62,837 bases of DNA, taken from NCBI RefSeq assembly GCF_002968575.1, contig NZ_PVBM01000028.1, forward strand, positions 1 to 62,837, in the 5' to 3' direction. The position numbers and the translations under genes were made by a program. Below the pieces are notes generated by a model, which was not told where the DNA came from, ran no database searches, and worked only from the letters and a program-made list of their open reading frames with translations. Positions 16,094 to 25,433 of the stretch are shown in pieces. This DNA is from Neorhizobium huautlense. GTDB taxonomy: Bacteria > Pseudomonadota > Alphaproteobacteria > Rhizobiales > Rhizobiaceae. Positions within the stretch are counted from its first letter, which is position 1, and every line of letters begins with the position of its first letter.

Positions 16094-18633
16094 ACCGCGT
16101 CTTCCCCCGCCTTTCCATTTCTTTCCGCCTGGCACTGCGCGAAATGCGCGGCGGCCTGGCAGGGTTTTATATTTTCCTCGCCTGTATCGCGCTCGGTACC
16201 GGGGCGATTGCTGCGGTAAACTCGGTTTCGCGCGCCATCACGGGCGCCATTGCCAGCCAAGGGCAGGAAATCCTCGCGGGCGACGTTCGCTTCGAACTCA
16301 ACAATCGGGAAGCGACGCAAGCGGAGCGTGCCTTCCTCGACAGCTTGGGCGAGGTAAGCCTTTCAACCAGCCTGCGCTCGATGGCCCGCAAGCCGGACGG
16401 TTCGGAACAGGCGCTTGCAGAGGTCAAGGCGGTTGACGACCTCTATCCGCTTTACGGAACCTTCCGCTCTGAACCTTCGGCGCCGCTTCCCGATCTGCTC
16501 GCCAAAGACAGCGATGGTTTTGGTGCATTGGCCGCCCCCTTGCTGCTGGAACGCCTCGGACTCCGCCAAGGCGACCAGATCTTGCTCGGCAATGTGAAGC
16601 TGACGCTGCGCGGGACGATCGCCGCCGAGCCCGATGCATTGTCCGACGGTTTAGGGTTTGCACCCCGCCTGCTGATCGGAAGGGAGGCGCTCCTGGCGTC
16701 CGGCCTCATCACCACCGGCAGCCTTGTCGAGCATGCCTACAAAATCAAACTCGACGACCCGTCAATTCGCGCGACACTGACCGGCCGTGCCAATCGCGAA
16801 TTCCCGAGCGCCGGCTGGTCGATCCGTTCGAGCGACCGCGCAGCACCGTCGCTGACGGAAAATGTGGAGCGCTTCTCGCAGTTCCTGACACTGGTTGGCC
16901 TCACCGCACTCATCGTCGGCGGCGTCGGTGTCGCCAACGCCGTGCGGGCTTTCCTCGACGCAAAGCGGACGACGATCGCTACGTTTAAATGCCTCGGCGC
17001 GCCCGCTTCGGTCGTGACGTTGATCTATCTCATCCAGATCCTGTTGCTGGCGGTTGTCGGAATCACGATCGGGCTGGCGATCGGCGCGGTAGCACCTTTC
17101 GTTGCCCTGCAGTTTCTCGAAGGCGTTCTTCCGGTTCCGAAGGAGGTGACATTCTACCCCTCCGCTCTTCTCTATGCCGCCCTCTTCGGGCTGTTGATCA
17201 CCTTTGCCTTTGCGATCCTGCCGCTCGGCCATGCTCGCGAAGTACCGGCAACGGCACTTTTTCGTGAGCAGAGTTTCGACAACGTCCGGCTACCCTCCTG
17301 GCCCTATCTGATAGCAGCGGCGGCTGCGCTTGCCGCTCTCGCGGCTTTGTCGATCGTCACCGCCGAAGACAGGTTCGTCGCCACCGTGTTTCTCGCCGCC
17401 GTCGCCGCAGCCTTCGTTCTGCTTCGCCTCGTCGCAGTCCTGATTGCCGGCCTTGCCCGCCGGAGCCCGCGTGTGAATTCGCCGGCGTTGAGGCTTGCGA
17501 TCGGCAATATCCATAGGCCCGGCGCGCTCACGCCTTCCGTTGTACTCTCGCTGGGCCTTGGCCTCGCTCTCCTTGTGACGCTTGCCCTGATCGACGGCAA
17601 TATGCGCCGGCAGCTCACGGGCCAGATCGCCAGGCAGGCTCCGAATTTCTTCTTCGTCGACATCCAGAGCTCCGAGCGCGAAGGCTTCCTGGACATTCTC
17701 AAGCAGCATTCGCCAGAGGGTTCCGTCACGCAAGTGCCCATGCTTCGCGGCAGGATTCTGGCCTTCAACGGCCAGGATGTCACGCAGATGAACGTGCCCC
17801 CCGCCGGTCGCTGGGTGCTGCGCGGCGACCGCGGCATCACCTACGAGGAAAAGCTGCCTGCCAACTCGACATTGACCGCCGGCCAGTGGTGGCCATCCGA
17901 CTATAGCGGAGAGCCGCTGGTCTCGTTTTCCGCCGAAGAGGCGGGCGAACTGGGACTGAAACTCGGCGACACCGTCACCGTCAACGTGCTCGGCCGCAAC
18001 ATTACCGCCCGCATCGCCAATTTCCGAAACGTCGAGTGGGAATCGCTTTCCATCAATTTCGTGATGGTCTTCTCGCCCAATACGTTCCGCGGCGCGCCGC
18101 ACGCCTGGCTTGCCACCCTTACTGACCCTTCTGCGACAGCCGGACAGGAAGCCGCGATCCTTCGCTCCGTTACAAATGCCTATCCGACGATCACCAGCGT
18201 TCGCGTCAAGGATGCGATCGACATTGTCAACCAGCTGGTCGCCCAGCTGGCCACGGCCATCCGGGCCGCGGCCGCTGTCGCCCTCATCGCTTCCGTTCTT
18301 GTCCTGGCCGGCGCCCTTGCGGCAGGCAACCGGGCGCGGACCCACGACGCCGTCATCCTCAAGACCCTGGGCGGGACCCGCAGCATGCTGATGCGCGCCT
18401 TCAGCTATGAATACATGATGCTCGGCGCAGCAACCGCCGTCTTTGCGCTGCTTGCCGGCGGCATCTCCGCCTGGTTTGTCGTCAGCCGCATCATGAGGCT
18501 GCCGTCGACGTTCCTGCCGGATGTCGCGGTCCTTACGCTCGCTATATCTCTCGTTCTTACAGTCGGAATCGGCCTCGCAGGAACCTGGCGTATCCTTGGG
18601 CAGAAAGCTGCGCCTGTGCTCCGCGAACTGTGA
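16090..18633 (+). CDS. ABC transporter permease, YbbP-like (FtsX family)
   Basis: This large inner-membrane protein of 847 residues has an N-terminal transmembrane helix, a long periplasmic domain and three helices of a first FtsX unit (about residues 260-385). A central hydrophobic pair (about 400-470) and a second periplasmic domain (about 505-700) come next, and a second FtsX unit ends it (about 715-845). The plan matches the 800-residue YbbP type that pairs with YbbA. E. coli YbbAP has been linked to lipid or hydrophobic-compound handling next to TesA; transfer of that role here is inference. No frameshift is seen. Confidence 0.92.
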   Translation: MNRVFPRLSISFRLALREMRGGLAGFYIFLACIALGTGAIAAVNSVSRAITGAIASQGQEILAGDVRFELNNREATQAERAFLDSLGEVSLSTSLRSMARKPDGSEQALAEVKAVDDLYPLYGTFRSEPSAPLPDLLAKDSDGFGALAAPLLLERLGLRQGDQILLGNVKLTLRGTIAAEPDALSDGLGFAPRLLIGREALLASGLITTGSLVEHAYKIKLDDPSIRATLTGRANREFPSAGWSIRSSDRAAPSLTENVERFSQFLTLVGLTALIVGGVGVANAVRAFLDAKRTTIATFKCLGAPASVVTLIYLIQILLLAVVGITIGLAIGAVAPFVALQFLEGVLPVPKEVTFYPSALLYAALFGLLITFAFAILPLGHAREVPATALFREQSFDNVRLPSWPYLIAAAAALAALAALSIVTAEDRFVATVFLAAVAAAFVLLRLVAVLIAGLARRSPRVNSPALRLAIGNIHRPGALTPSVVLSLGLGLALLVTLALIDGNMRRQLTGQIARQAPNFFFVDIQSSEREGFLDILKQHSPEGSVTQVPMLRGRILAFNGQDVTQMNVPPAGRWVLRGDRGITYEEKLPANSTLTAGQWWPSDYSGEPLVSFSAEEAGELGLKLGDTVTVNVLGRNITARIANFRNVEWESLSINFVMVFSPNTFRGAPHAWLATLTDPSATAGQEAAILRSVTNAYPTITSVRVKDAIDIVNQLVAQLATAIRAAAAVALIASVLVLAGALAAGNRARTHDAVILKTLGGTRSMLMRAFSYEYMMLGAATAVFALLAGGISAWFVVSRIMRLPSTFLPDVAVLTLAISLVLTVGIGLAGTWRILGQKAAPVLREL

Positions 18634-18742
18634 TTCAACCCTGGGATGATTGCACGCCCATGTTCGCCGATAAACTTGCCGTCATAACGTCTTCAGGTTG
18701 CTAAATTGCCGTAGTGGTTTGCGTTTTCGCTCGCCACACCTC

Positions 18743-18771
18743 TTGTATGTAAAGCAATATCACATCATATT
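18743..18771 (+). promoter_or_regulatory. Candidate promoter of the BI-1/ybhL transcript
   Basis: TTGTAT (18743-18748) and CATATT (18766-18771) are separated by 17 bp. The predicted start, about 18778, falls just before the structured leader. The match to consensus is moderate. Confidence 0.4.
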
Positions 18772-18777
18772 TGCGGG

Positions 18778-18854
18778 TAGGCTTGCTGGAGCTCCGCAGC
18801 GGCGCCTGGGTCTGAAGATAAGGGGGCCCGACACCGTGAATAATTCCGGAGCTT
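18778..18854 (+). ncRNA. ybhL-type leader RNA (putative cis-regulatory element)
   Basis: The leader of the BI-1 gene has a closing stem AGCTCCG (18790-18796) with CGGAGCT (18847-18853). Inside it are GC-rich inner pairings (GGGTC near 18808 with GGCCCGA near 18824) and a purine stretch GAAGATAAGGGGG. The 3' side of the closing stem ends just before the ribosome site AAAGAGG. A conserved RNA motif named ybhL is known from Rhizobiales upstream of this very gene family. Assignment rests on position, the stem, and memory of the motif; no covariance search was run. Confidence 0.68.
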
Positions 18855-18866
18855 AAAGAGGAAACA

Positions 18867-19613
18867 ATGGCTGACTTTAACAACTACCAGAACCGAATGG
18901 CGCGCGCTGGCGCCCAGTCGGGCGCGATGATCGATGAAGGCCTTCGCGCCTATATGCTCAAGGTTTACAACCTGATGGCGCTCGGGCTTGCGATCACCGG
19001 TGTAGCGGCCTTCCTGACATGGCAGATGGCGGTTGCCGACGGCCAGCTTACGGCTTTCGGCCAGCTCCTTTATACCAGCCCGCTGAAATGGGTTGTCATG
19101 CTGGCTCCGCTGGCGATGGTCTTCTTCCTGAGCTTCCGCATCAATTCGATGAGCGTCGCGGCCGCGCAGACGACCTTCTGGGTTTATGCCGCGCTGATGG
19201 GCCTGTCTCTGTCCTCGATCTTCCTGGTCTTCACCGGCCAGAGCATCGTGCAGACCTTCTTCGTGACCGCCGCCTCCTTCGGCGCGTTGTCGCTCTACGG
19301 TTACACGACCAAGAAGGATCTGTCGGGCTTCGGCACGTTCCTGATCATGGGTCTGTTCGGACTGATCATCGCCTCGATCGTCAACATCTTCCTGCAGTCT
19401 TCTGCGATGGGCTTCGCGATCTCCGTGATCGGCGTGCTGATCTTCGCGGGCCTCACCGCCTACGATACGCAGAAGATCAAGGAAATGTACTATGATGGCG
19501 ACGACGTTGCCGTTATGGGTCGCAAGGCGATCATGGGCGCACTGACGCTTTACCTCGACTTCATCAACCTCTTCACGTTCCTGCTGCAGTTCATGGGCAA
19601 CCGCGACGAATAA
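18867..19613 (+). CDS. Bax inhibitor-1 / YccA-YbhL family membrane protein
   Basis: This 248-residue integral membrane protein has about seven hydrophobic helices. The N-terminus is polar (MADFNNYQNRMARAGAQSG), then LMALGLAITGVAAFLTW begins the BI-1 domain. The C-terminal part has GVLIFAGLTAYDTQKIKEMYYDGDD with the conserved D of the pH-sensitive di-aspartyl site, and ends LYLDFINLFTFLLQFMGNRDE, the family C-terminal signature. Members act as cation or calcium leak channels, or protect membrane proteins from FtsH (YccA). The ribosome site AAAGAGG is excellent and lies next to the leader RNA. A terminator follows. Confidence 0.95.
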   Translation: MADFNNYQNRMARAGAQSGAMIDEGLRAYMLKVYNLMALGLAITGVAAFLTWQMAVADGQLTAFGQLLYTSPLKWVVMLAPLAMVFFLSFRINSMSVAAAQTTFWVYAALMGLSLSSIFLVFTGQSIVQTFFVTAASFGALSLYGYTTKKDLSGFGTFLIMGLFGLIIASIVNIFLQSSAMGFAISVIGVLIFAGLTAYDTQKIKEMYYDGDDVAVMGRKAIMGALTLYLDFINLFTFLLQFMGNRDE

Positions 19614-19637
19614 GCCTGCAGGGCATGAATAGAAAAA

Positions 19638-19661
19638 GGCGGCTCCTCAGCCGCCTTTTTT
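19638..19661 (+). terminator. Intrinsic terminator of the BI-1 gene
   Basis: The stem GGCGGCT / AGCCGCC with loop CCTC is preceded by AAAAA and followed by TTTTTT. A classical rho-independent terminator 25 nt after the stop. Confidence 0.92.
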
Positions 19662-19732
19662 GTTGCCCCGCTGGAAGCCGCCGCATAGGCTGGGCGATAC
19701 GACATTCTTTCACCTGCCAGTGATTTCCCTCC

Positions 19733-20290
19733 ATGACTTTCCGCATTCGCGACGCTTCTCCCTCCGATCTCCCAGTCATTACTGAAATTTACCGCGACAG
19801 CGTCCTCAACGGTACGGCCAGCTACGAAATCGTCCCGCCGGACCAAGTCGAGATGACGAGCCGCTTCGAAGCGATCAAAGCGAAGGGCTATCCTTACATC
19901 ACCGCAGAAGGCGAGAACGGGGCCTTGCTCGGTTATGCTTATGCCTCGGCCTTCCGGACCCGTCCGGCCTACAGGTGGCTGGTGGAGGATTCCATTTATC
20001 TCGCTCCGGAAGCGCGCGGCAGAGGAGTGGGCAAGGCCCTTCTGAAGGAGCTCCTTATCCGCTGCGAGGCGCTCGGCTTCCGGCAGATGATCGCCGTCAT
20101 CGGCGGGGCGAGCCCGGCTTCCGTAGCGGTGCATGCCAGTCTCGGCTTCGAAATGACCGGCACGCTCAAGGGCACCGGCTTCAAGCATGGGAAATGGCTG
20201 GATACGGTTCTGATGCAGATCTCTCTCGGTGAGGGCAAGGAAACCGATCCAGACCCAAGTGTCTATCCCGGCACTCTGTTTGCCGGATAA
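19733..20290 (+). CDS. GNAT family N-acetyltransferase (phosphinothricin/methionine-sulfoximine type)
   Basis: This 185-residue acetyltransferase acts with acetyl-CoA. The acetyl-CoA site is EARGRGVGKALLKELL (R-G-x-G-x-G/A pattern). The N-terminal half IRDASPSDLPVITEIYRDSVLNGTASYEIVPP and the late HASLGFEMTGTLKGTGFKHGKWLDTVLMQ are characteristic of the Pat/MddA group, which acetylates phosphinothricin and methionine sulfoximine or sulfone. The natural substrate in rhizobia is not settled. The ribosome site is weak. It is convergent with the DUF2794 gene, three bases apart. Confidence 0.9.
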   Translation: MTFRIRDASPSDLPVITEIYRDSVLNGTASYEIVPPDQVEMTSRFEAIKAKGYPYITAEGENGALLGYAYASAFRTRPAYRWLVEDSIYLAPEARGRGVGKALLKELLIRCEALGFRQMIAVIGGASPASVAVHASLGFEMTGTLKGTGFKHGKWLDTVLMQISLGEGKETDPDPSVYPGTLFAG

Positions 20291-20293
20291 GGC

Positions 20294-20680
20294 TCAGTCA
20301 ATCAGTTTCAAAATCTTGTCGAAGACCTTGAGCACCTGCGGCAGTTCATGGCCACGCTTCAGGATCATTCCGTGGGTGTTGAGCACGCAATAGGCGCCCT
20401 GCTTCCCGGCTAGCTTGGGATTCTTTTCGATCCGGTAAAGCGGCATCTCGCCCGACCGCTTGAAGATGGAAAAGACCGCCCGATCCCTGAGATGATCGAT
20501 CGCGTAGTCTTTCCATTCTCCTTCGCCTACCATGCGCCCATAGATCCTCAGAATCGCGTCGAGCTCGCGTCTGTGAAAGGTAACAGGAACGGGATCGCGG
20601 TTCTGCCGGTATTCGTGGAGATTGACGACGGTGGCTTCCTGCGTTCTTTCGCGCCCCGGCAATTCCGGCTGATCGGTCAT
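20294..20680 (-). CDS. DUF2794 family protein
   Basis: This 128-residue soluble protein is of a family confined mainly to Alphaproteobacteria. After a polar N-terminus comes VVNLHEYRQNRDPVPVTFHRRELDAILRIYGRMVGEGEWKDYAIDHL, the recognisable family core. It ends in a basic stretch with LYRIEKNPKLAGKQGAYCV. ATG 20680 has GGGAG nearby; the frame is open for 21 more codons upstream without support. Function unknown. No membrane span or signal peptide is visible. Confidence 0.88.
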   Translation of the reverse strand: MTDQPELPGRERTQEATVVNLHEYRQNRDPVPVTFHRRELDAILRIYGRMVGEGEWKDYAIDHLRDRAVFSIFKRSGEMPLYRIEKNPKLAGKQGAYCVLNTHGMILKRGHELPQVLKVFDKILKLID

Positions 20681-20971
20681 CAAGGCTCCCAAATCACAAA
20701 TGTCGGAGATGTGACAGTCTGCCCGAGAGCCCGAAAAATGCAACCCCGGGGATCGCCGAGCTGTGGAGAGGACTTGGCGTTTTTTATTCTCGCCCTATTT
20801 CGGACAAAACAGCGCCAGATTTCAAAGCGAGATTGGCGCCTATCGGTTGGCGCGTTCCTAGCGCCATATGGCCCGATCCGGTGCATTGACCCTTACCCCC
20901 AGCCCCCCAATGTTCCTGGATCGGGCCGCCGACCGATTCTCCCTGAACGGACGAAGCCGGGCTGCGGCGGA

Positions 20972-21721
20972 TCAGTATTTCTTGCGGCCAGCCATGAGAA
21001 TTGTAGCTCCGAGAATGGCCGCGGGCTCCCCTCCGGCACCCGAAGTCTGCAAGAGGATCGCGCAGCCGTCCTTCTTCGATTTACCCATCAGTTTACCCGG
21101 GAGATTGAGCTTCATGCTCTGGCCGTTCCAGGTGCCGACGGATTGCACGTCGTAGACGCTGTGCCAGTATTCCATGGTCTTGCCGCTGTTCTCACCCTTG
21201 GTGACATCCACCTGCTGACGCTTGGTGAAGTAAGCGACAACGACGTCCGCCTGACCCTTGCCTTCACCGATCTCGATCTCAATCTCGTCTCCCCGCATGG
21301 CGGCAGTCACCGGTACGTTCAGCCCGTTGCCGCTGTCGTTCAGGCCCTTCACCTTATCGTTGATAAGGGCAAGATCGGTGCCTTTTACATGCTCGCGGCC
21401 GTTGATGATCGCTTGCGGCGTGTAGACGCCGCTTCGCCCCAACGTCTTCGCATAGCCATATTGACGCTCGGTATTTTCCCTGGAACTCAAGGTGTCGGTC
21501 CAGCCGAGATAATTCCAATAGTCCACGTGATAGGAAAGCGCGACCACATCCCCCTGCACGACCAGATCGCGCAGCGTCCCATCCGCCGGCGGACAGGAGG
21601 AGCAACCTTGCGAGGTAAATAGCTCGACGACGCCCTTGGGAGCCCTCACCTCGCCCCCAAACGCAGCGCCGGCGGAGACCAGGCTCGCAAGAAGGACCAG
21701 AGAAATGGAGCGGAACGGCAT
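20972..21721 (-). CDS. DUF1223 family exported thioredoxin-like protein
   Basis: This 249-residue protein has a Sec signal peptide (SISLVLLASLVSAGAAFGG). The mature N-terminus has VVELFTSQGCSSCPPADGTL, with a C-S-S-C pair in the position of a thioredoxin active site, followed by the conserved LSYHVDYWNYLGWTDTLSS. The C-terminal half is a beta-rich domain. The family is presumed periplasmic with a thioredoxin-like fold, but its redox partner is unknown. The ribosome site AAGGAGGT is ideal. It lies between DUF2794 and TauE on the same strand with wide gaps, so co-transcription is uncertain. Confidence 0.9.
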   Translation of the reverse strand: MPFRSISLVLLASLVSAGAAFGGEVRAPKGVVELFTSQGCSSCPPADGTLRDLVVQGDVVALSYHVDYWNYLGWTDTLSSRENTERQYGYAKTLGRSGVYTPQAIINGREHVKGTDLALINDKVKGLNDSGNGLNVPVTAAMRGDEIEIEIGEGKGQADVVVAYFTKRQQVDVTKGENSGKTMEYWHSVYDVQSVGTWNGQSMKLNLPGKLMGKSKKDGCAILLQTSGAGGEPAAILGATILMAGRKKY

Positions 21722-21911
21722 CGGCGGTGGACCTCCTTATCAGGGCATCTGTTATCCACTATTGCTCGCGGCGATCAAGAGCCTAACGCGCGGGACGGCG
21801 GAAGGTAACCACCCCCTCCCGTCAAGAGAAAGTCACGAAGGGGTGAAGACCGGATATTTGATCGCCATTGTTTCGCCATCCAATCCGATCTTCTTCGGCC
21901 GTCAGCCGCGG

Positions 21912-22649
21912 TCAGATCAGCTTCAAAAGGCCCTGGGCGAAATAGACCGCGCCCACGCCCGTCACGATCCAGCGCGTCCAGGCCCTGAAGTCCGCATCCG
22001 TTATCCGCTGCAGGATGCCATTGCCGGCGCGCGCCCCGAAAATTGCGATCGGCGCCGCGATCAGAATAGCTATCCAATCGGTCGGCGGCAGAACCGAAGC
22101 CGCATTCCAGTAGAAGACGACCTTGGTGGCATGCGAGGCGACCTGGATCGCCGCCTTGGTTGCGATCACCTTGCGCCGGTCCATCATGGTGCGGATGAAG
22201 AAGATGTCGATTGTCGGTCCGGAAACACCGACGCCGACCGTCAAGGCTCCCGCGATCAGGCCGCAGACAAGCGCATGGGACGGTTTCGAGGCATCGAGCT
22301 GGAGCTTCGAGACCGGCAGCCACACAAGGATCGGCATCAGCCCGATTGCGATCAGCACGACGATGATGTTCGGCTGGTAGTCGACGATCAGCAGGAAAAT
22401 GCTTGAGATGATCAGCCCCAAGCCGAGGATGCCAAGGATTTTGTATTCGATATAGGCGCGCGAGAACCAGGCGCGGGACCCGTTCGATACCATCTGGATG
22501 ACGCCATGAATGGCGATCGCGGTCCCGACCGGATAGAGAAAAAGCAGGACCCAGAGCAAGATCAGCCCGCCCGCCATCCCGAAAATTCCCGAAAGCAGGG
22601 ATGTCAGGAAAACGGTGACGGCCATTCCGATGAAGATGACGATGGCCAA
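21912..22649 (-). CDS. TauE/SafE family sulfite exporter / permease
   Basis: This 245-residue membrane protein has about eight hydrophobic segments. The repeat motif typical of TauE/SafE appears as LLSGIFGMAGGLILLWVLLF in the first half and VGVGVSGPTIDIFFIRTMM in the second. These proteins export sulfite, sulfoacetate or related anions. A TTG start at 22649 is suggested, with GAAGG 10 bases upstream; ATG 22625 is the alternative and would shorten the first helix. The frame remains open into the acnA terminator hairpin, which cannot be coding. The anion is unknown. Confidence 0.87.
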   Translation of the reverse strand: MAIVIFIGMAVTVFLTSLLSGIFGMAGGLILLWVLLFLYPVGTAIAIHGVIQMVSNGSRAWFSRAYIEYKILGILGLGLIISSIFLLIVDYQPNIIVVLIAIGLMPILVWLPVSKLQLDASKPSHALVCGLIAGALTVGVGVSGPTIDIFFIRTMMDRRKVIATKAAIQVASHATKVVFYWNAASVLPPTDWIAILIAAPIAIFGARAGNGILQRITDADFRAWTRWIVTGVGAVYFAQGLLKLI

Positions 22650-22696
22650 GGTAGCCGGACCTTCGGAAGGTAACGCGGGAAAATTCAGGAGCGGAA

Positions 22697-22727
22697 TGCA
22701 CCCGCCGGAAAACCTCCGGCGGGTGCA
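22697..22727 (-). terminator. Terminator-like hairpin after acnA
   Basis: A perfect 12-bp stem TGCACCCGCCGG / CCGGCGGGTGCA with a 7-nt loop starts 13 nt past the acnA stop. The U-tract on the minus strand is poor (TTCCGCTCC), but stem strength is high. Confidence 0.7.
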
Positions 22728-22739
22728 GATCAATCGCCT

Positions 22740-25433
22740 TTAAGCGGCAAGATCCCGCAGAACGGTCTGCAGAATGCCGCCGTTGTTCATGTAGATGACT
22801 TCATCGAGCGTATCGATGCGGCAAAGGATGTTGATCTCCTTCACCGTGCCGTCGCCATAGGTGATCTTGGCGGTCTTCCACTCGCGCGGCTTGATGTCGC
22901 CTTCCAGGCCTTCGATGGTGACGGTCTCGTCGCCCTTGAGACCGAGCGAAGCCCAGGTCGTGCCTTCTTCGAAGACGAACGGGACGACGCCCATGCCGAC
23001 CAGGTTCGAGCGATGGATACGCTCGAAGGACTGGGCGATGACGGCCTTGACGCCAAGCAGATTGGTACCCTTTGCGGCCCAGTCGCGCGACGAACCGTTG
23101 CCATATTCGACACCGGCGAAGATGACGAGCGGAACGCCCTCTTCCTTGTACTTCATGGCCGCATCGTAGATCGACATCTCTTCCTTCGACGGATAGTGGA
23201 TGGTGTAGCCACCTTCCTTGCCGTTCGGACCGAGCATGTGGTTGCGGATGCGGATATTGGCGAACGTGCCGCGCATCATGACTTCATGGTTGCCGCGGCG
23301 CGTGCCGTACTGGTTGAAGTCCGCAACGGCGACGCCGTTTTCCGTGAGATAGGCACCGGCGGGCGATGCCGCCTTGATCGAACCGGCCGGAGAAATATGG
23401 TCGGTGGTGATCTTGTCGCCGAAGAGGCCGAGGACGCGGGCGCCCTTGATATCCTTGAGACCTGCACCTTTCTTGCCCATGCCTACGAAGTAGGGCGGGT
23501 TCTGCACGTAGGTCGACTTGTCGTCCCATGCATAGGTATCGCCCGGAGGAACCTTGACCGCCTGCCAGTTCGCATCGCCCTTGAAGACGTCGGCATATTT
23601 GGTTTCGTAGAGTTCGCGGGTGACGTATTTCTGGATGAATTCCTGCACTTCGTGCGAGGTCGGCCAGATGTCCTTGAGATAGACCGGGTTGCCGTTCTGG
23701 TCTTCGCCGATCGGCTCCCTGGTCAGGTCCTTCTGCACCGTGCCGGCGAGCGCGTAGGCAACGACGAGCGGCGGCGAAGCGAGGTAGTTGGCCTGGACGT
23801 CAGGGGAAATGCGGCCTTCGAAGTTACGGTTGCCCGAGAGCACGCCCGAAACGATGAGACCCTTGTCGTTGATCGTCTTGGAGATCGGCGCCGGCAGGGG
23901 CCCGGAGTTGCCGATGCAGGTGGTGCAGCCGAAGCCGACGAGATTGAAGCCGAGCTTGTCGAGATCGGCCTGCAGGCCGGACTTGGCAAGATATTCGCCG
24001 ACGACCTGGGATCCCGGTGCGAGCGAGGTCTTGACCCATGGCTTGGACTTGAGGCCCTTGGCGACCGCATTGCGGGCGAGAAGGCCGGCAGCGATCAGTA
24101 CCGACGGGTTGGACGTATTGGTGCAGGACGTGATCGCGGCAATCGCCACGTCGCCGTGGCCGAGATCGAAATCCGTACCCTCGACAGCGTAACGGTTGCT
24201 GAGTTGGCCCGGCTTCTTGTACTCGCCTTCGAGCGAAGTGGCGAAGCCGGACGCGATGTTTTCAAGCGGGATGCGGCCTTCCGGACGCTTCGGGCCGGCC
24301 ATCGACGGCACGACGTCGCCGAGATCGAGTTCCAGCGTGTCGGTGAAGACCAGGTCGGAACCGTCGCCTTCGCGCCACATGCCCTGAGCCTTGGAATAGG
24401 CCTCAACCAGCGCAATACGCTCATGCGTGCGGCCGGACATGGTGAGGTAGTTGATGGTTTCGCCGTCGACCGGGAAAAAGCCGCAGGTCGCGCCGTATTC
24501 CGGGCCCATGTTGCCGATCGTTGCGCGGTCTGCGAGCGGCATGTTGTCCATGCCCGGACCGAAGAATTCGACGAACTTGGAAACCACGCCCTTCTTGCGC
24601 AGCATCTGCACGACGGTCAGCACGAGGTCGGTCGCGGTGACGCCTTCCTTGAGCTTGCCGGTGAGCTTGAAGCCGATCACTTCAGGCAGCAGCATGGAGA
24701 CCGGCTGGCCGAGCATGGACGCTTCGGCTTCAATCCCGCCAACGCCCCAGCCCAAGACGCCAAGGCCGTTGATCATCGTGGTATGGGAGTCGGTGCCGAC
24801 GCAGGTGTCCGGATAGGCGATCGTTTCGCCGTCCTCGTCCTTGGTCCAGACCGTCTGGCCGAGATATTCGAGATTAACCTGGTGACAGATGCCGGTACCC
24901 GGAGGAACGACGCGGAAATTCTTGAACGCCTGCTGACCCCACTTCAGGAAGCGGTAACGCTCGCCGTTGCGCTCGTATTCCAGCTCGACGTTCCTCGCAA
25001 ACGCCTGCGGCGTGCCGAATTCGTCGACGATGACCGAATGGTCGATGACGAGATCGACCGGAACGAGCGGGTTGATTTTTTCCGCATCGCCGCCGAGCGC
25101 CTTGATGCCGTCGCGCATGGCCGCGAGGTCGACGACGGCCGGAACGCCGGTGAAGTCCTGCATCAGCACGCGGGCCGGGCGGTAGGCGATTTCCGCCTCA
25201 GCCAGACCCTTGTTGTTCAGCCATTCGGCAACCGCAAGAATCTGCTCCTTCGTCACCGACTGACCGTCTTCAAAGCGGAGCAGGTTCTCCAGCAGCACTT
25301 TCATGGAGAAGGGGAGTTTCGAGACGCCGGCCAAGCCGTTCTGTTCGGCTTTGGGAAGGCTGTAATAGACATAGTCCTTGCCGCCTACGGTGAGGACAGA
25401 ACGACAATTGAAACTGTCGAGAGATTTAGCCAC
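22740..25433 (-). CDS. acnA: Aconitate hydratase A
   Basis: This TCA-cycle enzyme interconverts citrate and isocitrate through a [4Fe-4S] cluster. It has 897 residues, normal for AcnA. Cluster ligands are visible: AITSCTNTSNP (about residue 443) and GCTTCIGNSGPL (two Cys about 509-512). The swivel domain follows with NYGSGSSRDWAAKG-type sequence (EYGNGSSRDWAAKGTNLLG). GTG 25433 (MAKSLDSFNCRS) is the family start; upstream open sequence is unrelated. It is divergent from ccmA, an arrangement common in rhizobia. It may double as an RNA-binding iron sensor as in other bacteria, but that is not shown here. Confidence 0.97.
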   Translation of the reverse strand: MAKSLDSFNCRSVLTVGGKDYVYYSLPKAEQNGLAGVSKLPFSMKVLLENLLRFEDGQSVTKEQILAVAEWLNNKGLAEAEIAYRPARVLMQDFTGVPAVVDLAAMRDGIKALGGDAEKINPLVPVDLVIDHSVIVDEFGTPQAFARNVELEYERNGERYRFLKWGQQAFKNFRVVPPGTGICHQVNLEYLGQTVWTKDEDGETIAYPDTCVGTDSHTTMINGLGVLGWGVGGIEAEASMLGQPVSMLLPEVIGFKLTGKLKEGVTATDLVLTVVQMLRKKGVVSKFVEFFGPGMDNMPLADRATIGNMGPEYGATCGFFPVDGETINYLTMSGRTHERIALVEAYSKAQGMWREGDGSDLVFTDTLELDLGDVVPSMAGPKRPEGRIPLENIASGFATSLEGEYKKPGQLSNRYAVEGTDFDLGHGDVAIAAITSCTNTSNPSVLIAAGLLARNAVAKGLKSKPWVKTSLAPGSQVVGEYLAKSGLQADLDKLGFNLVGFGCTTCIGNSGPLPAPISKTINDKGLIVSGVLSGNRNFEGRISPDVQANYLASPPLVVAYALAGTVQKDLTREPIGEDQNGNPVYLKDIWPTSHEVQEFIQKYVTRELYETKYADVFKGDANWQAVKVPPGDTYAWDDKSTYVQNPPYFVGMGKKGAGLKDIKGARVLGLFGDKITTDHISPAGSIKAASPAGAYLTENGVAVADFNQYGTRRGNHEVMMRGTFANIRIRNHMLGPNGKEGGYTIHYPSKEEMSIYDAAMKYKEEGVPLVIFAGVEYGNGSSRDWAAKGTNLLGVKAVIAQSFERIHRSNLVGMGVVPFVFEEGTTWASLGLKGDETVTIEGLEGDIKPREWKTAKITYGDGTVKEINILCRIDTLDEVIYMNNGGILQTVLRDLAA

